Of a stretch of 64,000 bases of DNA, positions 9,525 to 18,506 are shown piece by piece. Each line of letters opens with the position of its first letter. Positions within the stretch are counted from its first letter, which is position 1. The translations under genes were made by a program, and so were the position numbers. This DNA comes from an uncultured bacterium (GTDB lineage: Bacteria; Verrucomicrobiota; Kiritimatiellia; PWTM01), in assembly GCA_937139365.1 (NCBI GenBank), contig CAKZPT010000041.1, positions 1 to 64,000 of the forward strand. The letters run 5' to 3'. The notes below the pieces were generated by a model. It worked only from the letters and a program-made list of their open reading frames with translations. It was not told the origin of the DNA and did not search any database.

Positions 9525-11150
9525 TCACCCCTCCGGCAATCCAAATGCGTCCAAACCTTGGAACGCCAGCCGCACCGGATTTCCAAACATTGGAACCACG
9601 GCGACCGGCCACGACGAGACCGGCGGATACCGGCAAGGCGTGTCGAGCAGCAAGATCGCCAGCGCCGTTGCGCGAACCGAGGCGACGCCGCGGCTGTCGG
9701 ACCAGACCCCGCCCGCGTCGCGCCGGCTCAACACCGAGGCCGCCAGGGCGCCATACCATTTCATCCACGACGGTCCGCCCTCGTTGAACCGGCACGCGGT
9801 GGCCAGCAGCAGTGCCTCACCACCCGCGGACTCCCCGCCGGTTCGCGGCCACGCCGGCGACATCGAATCCAACGCCTTCAGGCCCCGCAGCGCGCGCGTG
9901 CCGGCGTCATCGCCGGCCATCTGTAGCGTCAAGACGGCGCCGGCGATCTGCGACCAACGCAATGGGGAAACGCCGCCGGCCGACGGATAATACAGCGACC
10001 CGCTGGCGGGGTTCAGCGATCGGTCCATTGCATCCGCCGCACGGGCAATGGCGGCGTGGATGGCGGGCTCGTCCGCCCCGGCTGCCAGCGCCAACCGCAG
10101 TCCCCAGGTCATCCAGGCGGTGATCACGGGATCGGCCGAGGACGAGGCCCCCCACCCGCCGTTGGAGATCTGGTCGGAAAGCGCCTGCCGGACCGTCAAG
10201 TCCATCGCCGCGCGGACAGCGGGCAGACGGGTGGCGGCGGAGGCATCGGCCATCGCATGCAGCCGCAAGGCGGAGGCGCGTAGGTCGGAGGGACGGCCGG
10301 TGGTGCCGGTCAGAAACGCAAGGGCCCCCCGCACCACGGCGGCGTGCGGTCCACTCCGATGGGTGTCGCCACGCCCCAGCAACGCCAACAACGCCAGGCT
10401 GGTCAGGGCCTGCGGGTCGCTGCCCTCCTCGCGCCAGGCGCCGTCGGTGGATTGTCGCCCGGCCAGCCATCGTGCGGCGCGTGCGGCGGCCTCGTCGGCC
10501 TGCCGGGCCACAACTCCGCCGGCGGCCAGGTACGCGGCCCGCGCAGTGGCGGTGCGCCGTTCGGTCAGAGGATGGGGCCCCGTCAACGCCACATCGCCGC
10601 CGGCGCGGGAAGCGGACACAGCGGCGTCCTCCGGATCCATCCAAACGGCCACGGGGTCCAAGGACTCGCCGGGCCGTGTGGCGGCCGCCGATGCCGGCGG
10701 GGCACGCACCTCGACCGGCGGGGCGGGCAGCTCGCCGGGGCGTCCTTCCAACGCCGTTCGCTCGGCCGGCCGCTCCAGCGCGATCTCCACCCCATCGGCC
10801 TCGCCGCCGTCGTCCCTCCGCGGGGGGGACGGAAAGATCACCCATCGGATCAGAAACACCAGCAACGCGGCATGGGCGACGAGCGCGACCGCGGGGCCCC
10901 AGATGTGCTCGCTCAGCGGCCGGCGCCCCGCCAGGGGCCGCGAACCGGGCGCCACCACCTGCTCGCTGCGGGAACGTCTCACCGCCCGCTCGATCGTCGA
11001 ATCCCAGCGGGCGGCCGACGCGAACCTTCGGGCCGCCTCGGGCGAGGCGCGCAACTCCGCCTCGAGCCGCGCGAGCCCCTCGGCGTCGAGGGCGTCGTTC
11101 AAGTACGCCTCGATCAGTCCGTCGAGCGGATCCGGAGGCCTTACGGTCAT
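9525..11150 (-). CDS. Membrane protein: anti-sigma/FecR-like N-terminus, TM helix, terpene-cyclase/prenyltransferase-like alpha/alpha-toroid domain
   Basis: LIEAYLNDALDAEGLARLEAELRASPEAARRF N-terminus; TM ALVAHAALLVFLIRWVIF; repeats ARWLAGRQSTDGAWREE, QISNGGWGASSSADPVITAWMTWGL. ATGA overlap with the sigma gene. Confidence 0.78.
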   Translation of the reverse strand: MTVRPPDPLDGLIEAYLNDALDAEGLARLEAELRASPEAARRFASAARWDSTIERAVRRSRSEQVVAPGSRPLAGRRPLSEHIWGPAVALVAHAALLVFLIRWVIFPSPPRRDDGGEADGVEIALERPAERTALEGRPGELPAPPVEVRAPPASAAATRPGESLDPVAVWMDPEDAAVSASRAGGDVALTGPHPLTERRTATARAAYLAAGGVVARQADEAAARAARWLAGRQSTDGAWREEGSDPQALTSLALLALLGRGDTHRSGPHAAVVRGALAFLTGTTGRPSDLRASALRLHAMADASAATRLPAVRAAMDLTVRQALSDQISNGGWGASSSADPVITAWMTWGLRLALAAGADEPAIHAAIARAADAMDRSLNPASGSLYYPSAGGVSPLRWSQIAGAVLTLQMAGDDAGTRALRGLKALDSMSPAWPRTGGESAGGEALLLATACRFNEGGPSWMKWYGALAASVLSRRDAGGVWSDSRGVASVRATALAILLLDTPCRYPPVSSWPVAVVPMFGNPVRLAFQGLDAFGLPEG

Positions 11151-11680
11151 GCCCCTGCCTCCGCCCATCGGCGGTGGACGCACTCGCGCAGCGCCTGGCG
11201 CAGACGAGACAGCGCCTTGTTCACCGCGTCGAGCGTGCTCGACAGACGCCGCGCGATCGCGTCCAGCGTCAGGTTCTCCTCGTAGCGCAACGCCAGCAGA
11301 CGGCGAGATTTTTCCGGCAACATCTCGATGCACGCCCGGAGCGCCGCCTCCTTTTCGGCCAGCTCCTCCGCCTCCCCTTCCGTGGCATCGAAAGCGGCCA
11401 ACACCGCCTCCATCGTCTCGGGCGCCAGTGGAACAGGCACGCGCTTCTGCCGGGCAAACGACTGCAACACCTTGTGGACAGCGATGCCGCGCGCCCACGC
11501 ACCGAACGAGCGCGCCTCGTCGAAGTCGTCGAACTTCCGCCAGAGGGTCAGCGCCACCTCTTGCAGGATGTCTTCGCGGGCATGGCGATCCCGAACCATC
11601 GAGCCGACGACGGCGGCGATCTCGTCCTGATGGCGCAGAAAGTGCGCCAGAAACCGTTCGTGCCGTTCCGATTCCGTCAC
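11147..11680 (-). CDS. ECF RNA polymerase sigma factor (PVC-type)
   Basis: GTG start VTESERHERFLAHFLRHQDEIAAVVGSMVRDRHAREDILQEVALTLWRKFDDFDEARSFGAWARGIA; region 4 LPEKSRRLLALRYEENLTLDAIARRL. Confidence 0.9.
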   Translation of the reverse strand: MTESERHERFLAHFLRHQDEIAAVVGSMVRDRHAREDILQEVALTLWRKFDDFDEARSFGAWARGIAVHKVLQSFARQKRVPVPLAPETMEAVLAAFDATEGEAEELAEKEAALRACIEMLPEKSRRLLALRYEENLTLDAIARRLSSTLDAVNKALSRLRQALRECVHRRWAEAGA

Positions 11681-11933
11681 GCTTCCTCTTCCGGGCGGCC
11701 GGGCCGGTTGGACATCTGGCGACCCCGGCCGGAAAAGCATAGCCGCGCGCCACCGAGCTTCCAAGGGCGACCGTGAGTCGGCCACGCGTCCGACGGGCCT
11801 GCCGCCTGCGTCCGCCATCCCTCGACCTCGCGGGGCGCGCCGGCCCCCGCTGCCGCCGGCCGCTTGCGAAAGGCCGCGCGGGATGGGACATTGGGGCGGC
11901 CGGCGCCGCCCTACCGGCGGCGGAGGCGCGACC

Positions 11934-12983
11934 ATGAACGACACCGCCCGCCCATCCGTGGCTCGCAAAGGCCCGCCGTTATCGGTCCTGTTGTCGATTT
12001 CCCTCCTCGCGGCGTCGGCCGCGGTGGCGCTGACTCGCGGGGCGCGCGCAACGGACACGGAGGTGATCGTCGAGCGCATCCCGCCCGGGACGGCGACGCC
12101 GGACATCAACCTCGGCCTCGTCGGCGACGCGGCGACCGCCGCGGAACCGAGAATCGGCCGGCGATACCTCGCCCGAATGGTCGAGGCGTCGCGCACCAGC
12201 CCCGATGCCGTTGCACGAATCGGCGGGCGCGTGACGTTCGTCGCCGGCGCCAGGCCGGGCGAGACGCGCGTGGTCGAGGTGACGGCGGTCCGGGCGACCG
12301 TCGCCGAGGCAGTAGCGGTGGGGCCCCCGCAGGCTGCGCCCTCCGATGCGGTCCCGGCCGCCGCGCAAACGTACACGGGGGCTGTCGAGGGCGTCGGGAC
12401 GCGGGGGGACGGCCGGGTGACCGTGGAGGGCCTGCCCGTCTACGTCCCCGGCGCGGCGAAAGGTGAACGCATTGTCTTCGAGATCGTCCGCCGGTCCGAC
12501 CGGTATGGGACCGGCCGTCTGATCGCGAAACTGCCGACGGAGCCGGCGGACGGGCGACCGGACGTCGGCGCGGACGGGCTGGTCACGGGAGTGGTGGAGG
12601 GCATCGGTTCGCGCGGCGACGGCCGGGTTATCGTGGACGGCCTGCCGGTGTACGTCCCCGGGACGGCGGTCGGCGATCGCATCGTGTTTGCGGTCGAGCG
12701 CCGGACCGACCGGTACGGCACTGGCCGTCTGGTGGAGAAACTGTCGGCGGGCGGTGGGCCGCCGGTCGAGCTGAAGGTCGGCGACATCCTCGAGGTGACG
12801 ATTACCGAGCGCTCCCGCCGCAACCCCGAACGGGAGGGGGTGGCGCGGATCGGCGGCCGAGCGCTGATTGTGCCAGGGGTGGCCAGCGGGCAGACCGTGC
12901 GGGTGCGCATCAGCGAGGTCCGCGAGCGGGTCGCGTTCGGGGAAGTGGCGCCGGCCAGTCCGCCGGCCGAGGCCTCGCCGTAG
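11934..12983 (+). CDS. Exported or membrane-anchored protein with four tandem TRAM-like domains
   Basis: N-terminal hydrophobic segment LSVLLSISLLAASAAVALT; TRAM-like units such as YTGAVEGVGTRGDGRVTVEGLPVYVPGAAKGERIVFEIVRRSDRYGTGRLI and VTGVVEGIGSRGDGRVIVDGLPVYVPGTAVGDRIVFAVERRTDRYGTGRLV. Confidence 0.82.
   Translation: MNDTARPSVARKGPPLSVLLSISLLAASAAVALTRGARATDTEVIVERIPPGTATPDINLGLVGDAATAAEPRIGRRYLARMVEASRTSPDAVARIGGRVTFVAGARPGETRVVEVTAVRATVAEAVAVGPPQAAPSDAVPAAAQTYTGAVEGVGTRGDGRVTVEGLPVYVPGAAKGERIVFEIVRRSDRYGTGRLIAKLPTEPADGRPDVGADGLVTGVVEGIGSRGDGRVIVDGLPVYVPGTAVGDRIVFAVERRTDRYGTGRLVEKLSAGGGPPVELKVGDILEVTITERSRRNPEREGVARIGGRALIVPGVASGQTVRVRISEVRERVAFGEVAPASPPAEASP
12385..12755 (+). repeat. 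Tandem intragenic duplication of a TRAM-encoding unit (about 12385-12540 and 12590-12750)
   Basis: Two adjacent segments share most nucleotides, e.g. gacggccgggt..tcgtgga.ggcctgcc.gt.tacgtccccgg and gaccgaccggta.gg.ac.ggccgtctg. Confidence 0.7.
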
Positions 12984-12992
12984 GAAGGGGCG

Positions 12993-13757
12993 GTGGCGGT
13001 CGTCCGGTCCACCGAGACGAGTCTGACGCGTCGCCGGCGCGCGATGCAGACGGAGGCGCGCTGGCTGGCGCGGCTGGCGCCGGTGGAGCTTGGGGCGGCC
13101 GTACTGCTGGTGGCCGTCGGCGCCTGGGCGGCGGCGAGGCAGCGGCCCGCCGCGGGCTGGTGGATCGGGGCCGCCGCGGTCGGCCTGCTCGGCGGGGGCC
13201 ACCTCTGGAAGGCCCGGCAAAACCGGGATGAAGGACGGGCGCTGCGCGCCGGCGCCAGCGGCGAGGAGCGGGTGGCCGAGGCTCTGGCGAGGCATTTCGA
13301 CGACCGCCATGTCCTATTCAATGACGTCACCTTGCGCAGCGGGCTGCGCTCGGCGCAGGTGGATCACCTCGTGGTGGGGCCAAGCGGCGTGTGGGTGGTC
13401 GAGACGAAGAACTGGGGCGGACGCATCGAGGGCGAGGCCGACGCCGCCGTATGGACGCAGATTCGCCCCGCCGGCGCACCGCGGCGGCTGGACAATCCCG
13501 TCCGCCAGAATCGCCGTCACGTCGCCGTCGTGCGGGGCTTTCTGGAGGTGGCCGGACTGGGCGCCGCGGAGGTGCGGGCGGTCACGGTCTTTGCCGGGCG
13601 CGGGACGGAGCTGGCCATCCGCGGCGCGCGGTCGGATGAGCCGGTGCTGACGCTCGACGAGTTTCCTGCCCGCCTCACCGCAGTCGTCGCCAATGCGCGG
13701 GAGCTGCCGACGGCGACGGTTGAGCGGCTGGTTGCACGGATCTCGGAGGCGGCGTAG
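12993..13757 (+). CDS. NERD (nuclease-related) domain protein with two N-terminal TM helices
   Basis: ASGEERVAEALARHFDDRHVLFNDVTLRSGLRSAQVDHLVVGPSGVWVVETKNWGGRIEGEA; preceded by hydrophobic VELGAAVLLVAVGAWAA and WWIGAAAVGLLGGGH. Confidence 0.88.
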   Translation: MAVVRSTETSLTRRRRAMQTEARWLARLAPVELGAAVLLVAVGAWAAARQRPAAGWWIGAAAVGLLGGGHLWKARQNRDEGRALRAGASGEERVAEALARHFDDRHVLFNDVTLRSGLRSAQVDHLVVGPSGVWVVETKNWGGRIEGEADAAVWTQIRPAGAPRRLDNPVRQNRRHVAVVRGFLEVAGLGAAEVRAVTVFAGRGTELAIRGARSDEPVLTLDEFPARLTAVVANARELPTATVERLVARISEAA

Positions 13758-13765
13758 GGGGGCGG

Positions 13766-13993
13766 ATGCCAGGAGGGTGGTCCAGCGGCAGCACGGGTCC
13801 GGCGCGGCGAACGTTGCGCCGCGCGGTGCTGACGGTCAACGCAACGGGCTTTGCGGTGTACCTGTTCTGGCTGGCCTCCCGGGGCCGACGTCTTTTTTTC
13901 GATCCCGAGGGTGCGATCCAATTGCTGCCGTGCCTGGCGTTCCTTTTCGTGTTCGTGTGCCTGGCGAGCGATGGCGGGGGCGGCGGAGGGTGA
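13766..13993 (+). CDS. Small membrane protein
   Basis: 75 aa, two hydrophobic stretches (VLTVNATGFAVYLFWLAS; LLPCLAFLFVFVCLAS); tightly packed between NERD and comEC. Confidence 0.55.
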   Translation: MPGGWSSGSTGPARRTLRRAVLTVNATGFAVYLFWLASRGRRLFFDPEGAIQLLPCLAFLFVFVCLASDGGGGGG

Positions 13994-14201
13994 GGGTATG
14001 GAGCGCGGGGCAGTCGGTCTGGCGAGGATTCTGGCGGTGGCGATGGCGATCGGCGCGCTCGTGATCGTAGTGCGCCCCGACTATCGCGCGGCGCTGGCGT
14101 GCCTGTGGCGCGGCCGGCCGGCGGAATCGCCCATCTGGCAATCCAATTCGCGATACTATCCCGGCATCGACCAGCCGGCGGAAGGGGCACATGGCGACTA
14201 G
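13971..14201 (+). CDS. Small single-TM protein
   Basis: GAVGLARILAVAMAIGALVIVV TM segment; overlaps the comEC start at 14191. Confidence 0.5.
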   Translation: MAGAAEGEGMERGAVGLARILAVAMAIGALVIVVRPDYRAALACLWRGRPAESPIWQSNSRYYPGIDQPAEGAHGD

Positions 14202-17200
14202 CTCGGCCATTCTCCTGATCTGCTACGCGTTCGTCGCCGGCATCGGTTTTTCGATGGCGTGGGACCTCGGCGCCGTGGTCGCGGCGGGGTGTGCAGCCGG
14301 CGGCGCGCTCGCGCTCGCGGTGGCGGCGTGGATGCGACGGCGCGGGATGCGAGCGGCGGCACGGCAGGCGGTAGAGACCGCCGCCGCGATCGGACTGGGG
14401 CTCGGGTCGGGCATGGCGCGTCACATCGCGGCCGTGGCGAGACCCGACGCGCACTGGGCGGAGGTGGCGGTCGATGAAACCGTGGCGCGGCTGGAACGAA
14501 CGCGGACCGGTTTCGACACGGGCCGCATTCGCCTGGAGCTGCTGGAGCCGCCAGCGTCGGACCTTGCGATCCGGCTGGTCGGGGAGGTGGATGCCCGCCT
14601 GCCCGCGGGCGAGGGCGGGTCGGTGGCGGCCGACGAGGGGGGGCGGTGGCGGTTCCGGATGGCGACGTTGACGGTGACCACGGACGCGATCCGGGTGCGG
14701 TCGGACGATCCGGTCGGTCGTGAATGGTGGCCGGCGACGCCGCTGACGCGCCTGATCGGCGTGGTGCTGTCCGGGGGCCGCGGTCCTGCGCGGCTCCGGG
14801 TTTGGCGGGTGGCCGGCCAGATCGGCGCCTTTGCGCGGGCGGAGCGGCGCCAACCGCCGCTGCGGGTGCTGGGCCACGTCAGCGGTGACCCGATCGTCTA
14901 TGACTACAAGACCGTCCTGCCGGTGACCCCTCACTACATCGAATGGCCGGCCGGCGGGCCGTTCCTGCGCGCCGAAGGCGGCCTGATCCACGTGACGATC
15001 CGGCCGGAGGCGCCGGGCTATGCGGAGATGTCCGGGACGGCGGCGTATGGACGGCTAATCGAAGTCACTGCCCCACTGCAGGCGCCCGCCGGCGCGCGCA
15101 ACCCCGGCGGCTTCGACTATCGCCGGTACCTTCGAAACAGCGGGGTGCAGGCGCTAATGTACCCCGACGTCCGCGAAGGCGGCGCGGGCGCGCGGCTGGT
15201 GGAGGCGGGGCGGCCCGGCGTGGCCCCACACCGTCACGCATGGGTGGCGTTCTCGTTGAACCTGCGTGACCGGCTGACGCGCGTGATCAAAGCGACGCTG
15301 CCGTGGCCGCAGTCGGCTTTCGTCGGCGGCGTGACGCTCGGGCTGCGGTACGGGCTGCAGAACGTGCTGTGCCTTCGCCGCACGGCGGATGCCGCCGGCG
15401 GGCCGGGGATTGGCTGTCCGGAGTTCATCGCCGACGAGTTCCGCGCCGCGGGAATCAGTCACGTGCTGGCCGTGTCGGGGTTGCACGTGACGATCATCAC
15501 GGTGATGTTCGTGGGGCTCTTCTCGCTCGCCCGCCTGCCGCGGCAGGTGTACGCACCGCTGATCCTCGCGGCGCTGGTGGTCTTCGCGATCGTCACCGGT
15601 GCGCGTCCGTCGACGCTGCGGGCCGTGATCATGAACGGCCTGATGCTGACGACGTGGGCCTATCTGCGGACCGGTCTGCGGGCCTCGGTGCTCTTCGGCG
15701 CGCCGGTGGCGGCGGCGTTGATCCTGCTCCACAACCCGCTGGTCGCCACCGATCCGTCGTTCACGCTGTCCTTCGGCGCGATCCTTTCGCTGGGGCTGCT
15801 GACGGAGCCGGTGCTGGAGCTGTTGCAGGGGCTGCGGGGTTGGCGGCTGATCGGCGCCGTCCTGGCGGCCGCCGGCTGGGCGGCCGCCACGGCGCTGCGC
15901 TGGCCGCTTGCGGCCACGCCGCAGTTCTGGGGGCCGATGGGCGCGATGACGGCCGCGCTGCTGGCGGCCGGCCGGGCGCTCGACCGGCGGGGCCCGGCGC
16001 TGCCGCGGTGGGTCGCCGCCGATCGCGCGCCCAAGGGCGTGTTGACCTTCGTCGCCGCGCAGGGGGCGATCCAGGTCGGGATGATGTTGCCCCTGTCGGC
16101 CTACTACTTCTGCCGGTGGCCTTTGGCCGGCGCGTGGGCGAACCTGGCGGCCATCCCGTTGATCGGCGTGATCGTGCAGCTGGGGGCGATCGGCGGGCTG
16201 CTCGGCCTGATACCGGTGGTCGGCCCCTATCTAGCACTGCTGTTCGGCGCCGCCAACTGGTTCTTTTCGACGCTGTTTCTGTTGCTTGGCCACGCGGCGG
16301 CCTGGAGTTTTCCGTATCCCTTCGTACGGCGTCCTGGCGAGGCCTTCCTCGCGGCGTGGTACGGCCTGTGCGCGCTCTGGATCTGGCGGCGACCGCTACG
16401 CGCCGCGCTCGAGGCGGCGGCCGCGCGGATCGGCGCGGGGCCGGCCGCGGCGCGCGCATGGATGGCCGTTGTGGCGGCGCTGATGGCAGGGGCGGCCGCC
16501 GTCCGCCTGGCGCCGGAACGACCGGGCGGCCTTCGGGTCACCTGGATCGCCGTCGACTACGGCGGGGCAACGCTGCTCGAGACGCCGTCGGGGCGCCGCG
16601 TGCTGGTGGACGCCGCCTTCGCCGACGCGGACCACTCCCGCCGCAACCAGGCGGTGCGGACGCTCCTGCCGTTTCTGGCGTCGCGGCGGATCCGGGCGGT
16701 GGACGCCCTGATCCTCACCTCGCTGCGGCCGGAACGGATCGGGGGCGCCGGCTCGGTGCTCGAATCCCTGTGGGTCCGCGAGGTGGCGCTGCCCGCGGCG
16801 TGGCCGTCGTGGGCGGAGGGAACGACCCCGGACGAGGTGGCGGCGGTCCTCGGATTGCCGCTCGAATCGCCGTTGGCGGCGGCGATTCACGACGCGGTCG
16901 TCGGCTCGGCCGGCCCATTCCCGCGGCCGTCGCTCGTACGGGAACTCGCCCGTCGCCGCCCGACGCCGCTCAACCGCTGGGCGGGATGGGACGTGCGGGT
17001 GCGGCGGATCGCGGCGGGGGATGTACTGTACCAGGAGACCGGGCCGGACGGGGAGTTTCGGATCGAAGTGGCGCATCCGCCGGCCGAAACGGATCTCCGA
17101 GCAGGGCCGGACGCAGTTGCGGTGGCGTTGCGGGTGGTCTATGGCGACACGGCGCTGCTTTTGACCGGGGATCTGGGGCTCGCCGAGGCGGCGGCGATGG

Positions 17201-17586
17201 CCGGGCGGCTGGGGGCGCAGGGACGCGGTGCGCAGATCGTCACCGCGCCTCACCACGGCGCCCCGCCGGGGCTGCCGGCGGAGCGGGCTGCGGCCGAGGC
17301 GGTGCTCGACCGCGAGATCGGGGCGTTGCTGCGCGCGACCGGCGCGCGGACCGTGATCGCGGAGTTCGGCCGCTCGGCGGGCGTGCCCGGCGGCTCGCCC
17401 CGTTCGCGCGAGGCGGCGGCCGCGTGGATGCGCATGGCGGTGACCAGCGGCTCGGCGGACGTGGAGTGGCTTTCGACGGAAGAGGGATCGATCGCAGCCG
17501 AATCCGACGGCCGCACATGGAGGGGGCCGCAGCAGTCTGGCGCCGGCGGGGACGAGGCGGACGAGGCGCCGGCCTTCGACGGGTGA
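14191..17586 (+). CDS. comEC: ComEC/Rec2 family competence protein with a degenerate C-terminal metallo-beta-lactamase-like domain
   Basis: RNPGGFDYRRYLRNSGVQA, AAGISHVLAVSGLHVTIITVMFVG, VTGARPSTLRAVIMNGL; C-terminal TWIAVDYGGATLLETPSGRRVLVDAAF...LLLTGDLGLAEA...APHHGAPPG. Confidence 0.92.
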   Translation: MATSSAILLICYAFVAGIGFSMAWDLGAVVAAGCAAGGALALAVAAWMRRRGMRAAARQAVETAAAIGLGLGSGMARHIAAVARPDAHWAEVAVDETVARLERTRTGFDTGRIRLELLEPPASDLAIRLVGEVDARLPAGEGGSVAADEGGRWRFRMATLTVTTDAIRVRSDDPVGREWWPATPLTRLIGVVLSGGRGPARLRVWRVAGQIGAFARAERRQPPLRVLGHVSGDPIVYDYKTVLPVTPHYIEWPAGGPFLRAEGGLIHVTIRPEAPGYAEMSGTAAYGRLIEVTAPLQAPAGARNPGGFDYRRYLRNSGVQALMYPDVREGGAGARLVEAGRPGVAPHRHAWVAFSLNLRDRLTRVIKATLPWPQSAFVGGVTLGLRYGLQNVLCLRRTADAAGGPGIGCPEFIADEFRAAGISHVLAVSGLHVTIITVMFVGLFSLARLPRQVYAPLILAALVVFAIVTGARPSTLRAVIMNGLMLTTWAYLRTGLRASVLFGAPVAAALILLHNPLVATDPSFTLSFGAILSLGLLTEPVLELLQGLRGWRLIGAVLAAAGWAAATALRWPLAATPQFWGPMGAMTAALLAAGRALDRRGPALPRWVAADRAPKGVLTFVAAQGAIQVGMMLPLSAYYFCRWPLAGAWANLAAIPLIGVIVQLGAIGGLLGLIPVVGPYLALLFGAANWFFSTLFLLLGHAAAWSFPYPFVRRPGEAFLAAWYGLCALWIWRRPLRAALEAAAARIGAGPAAARAWMAVVAALMAGAAAVRLAPERPGGLRVTWIAVDYGGATLLETPSGRRVLVDAAFADADHSRRNQAVRTLLPFLASRRIRAVDALILTSLRPERIGGAGSVLESLWVREVALPAAWPSWAEGTTPDEVAAVLGLPLESPLAAAIHDAVVGSAGPFPRPSLVRELARRRPTPLNRWAGWDVRVRRIAAGDVLYQETGPDGEFRIEVAHPPAETDLRAGPDAVAVALRVVYGDTALLLTGDLGLAEAAAMAGRLGAQGRGAQIVTAPHHGAPPGLPAERAAAEAVLDREIGALLRATGARTVIAEFGRSAGVPGGSPRSREAAAAWMRMAVTSGSADVEWLSTEEGSIAAESDGRTWRGPQQSGAGGDEADEAPAFDG

Positions 17587-17599
17587 GCGGCGGAGTCGA

Positions 17600-17986
17600 T
17601 CACCCCCCGGCGCGGCCCAGCTTCTCGCCGATCGTGTGCAACAAGATCTTCGGATCCACCGGCTTTTGGAAGATGCCGTCCAGCCCAAGGTCGGCGTAGC
17701 TGGTGACCATGTTGAGCTGGTCGCCGGCGGAGCTGAGAAGGTAGATCGGCGCTCGGTTGCCGAGCAGGCGCAGCTCCTTGATCATGCCGGTGCCCGAGTC
17801 GACCTCCTCCATCATCAGGTCGAGCAGGACCAGGTCGGGCGGATGGGCCTTGTAGACCTTCACTCCCTCCTCGGCCGAGTGCGCCTCGACCATGAGGTAG
17901 CCGGCGGACTCCAGGATGACGCGGACGGTGTCGAGGTAGTCCTGGTCGTCGTCCACGTAGAGGATCACGAACTTGCCGTCCTTCAT
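17600..17986 (-). CDS. Single-domain response regulator (REC only)
   Basis: ILYVDDDQDYLDTVRVILESAGY...DLVLLDLMME...FQKPVDPKILL. Confidence 0.88.
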   Translation of the reverse strand: MKDGKFVILYVDDDQDYLDTVRVILESAGYLMVEAHSAEEGVKVYKAHPPDLVLLDLMMEEVDSGTGMIKELRLLGNRAPIYLLSSAGDQLNMVTSYADLGLDGIFQKPVDPKILLHTIGEKLGRAGG

Positions 17987-18495
17987 CGCGCGGTCTCCAT
18001 CGGGTTGGGGTCTGCTGCGGCCGCGTCGTTCGTTTCCGCGCCGGCCGCAATCCGCCGCAGCCAAGAGTCGAGAAATTCCACGGCGGCGTCAAGATGGCGG
18101 CGAGCCTCGTCCGACAGACGCTCGCCGAACTCCGAGAACCGCCGGCCGCGGATCGCGAGGGCGTAGCCCCGGGGTTCGGCGCGGAAGATGTCGCGGGCCA
18201 GGGCCAGTACGGCGCCGGGGCCGAGGGTATGCGTGCCCATCCCCTCGACGGGGCGGGCCTCGATCGGCCGCCAGTCGAAGGGGGCGGGGCCCTCGACGGC
18301 CGCATCGGCGAAGACGACGGCCGCGTGCCGCGCCGCGTCGGCGGCGTGCTCGACGTTGAGCTGGTAGTCCACGTCCACGTCCACGCCGGGGATGTGCCGG
18401 GCCTCGATGGCGGCGGCGCAGGCCGGGCCCAGACCGTCGTCCATCCGGCCGGGGTTTCCGTAGCCGATCACCAGAATGCGCCGGGCCGGTTCCAT
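17983..18495 (-). CDS. Hydrogenase maturation protease (HoxW/HycI-like)
   Basis: RILVIGYGNPGRMDDGLGPACAAAIEA...YQLNVEHAADAARHAAVVFADA. Confidence 0.85.
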   Translation of the reverse strand: MEPARRILVIGYGNPGRMDDGLGPACAAAIEARHIPGVDVDVDYQLNVEHAADAARHAAVVFADAAVEGPAPFDWRPIEARPVEGMGTHTLGPGAVLALARDIFRAEPRGYALAIRGRRFSEFGERLSDEARRHLDAAVEFLDSWLRRIAAGAETNDAAAADPNPMETAR

Positions 18496-18506
18496 GCGCG
18501 GTTCCG

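Noticed and set aside
9236-9926. Plus-strand ORFs around 9.2-9.9 kb
   Set aside because: R/P-rich, no start context, and partly antisense to the toroid gene; no support as real genes.
15303-17699. 798-aa plus-strand ORF overlapping comEC
   Set aside because: Alternative-frame shadow of comEC; low-complexity R/G/A composition while the comEC frame has clear motifs.
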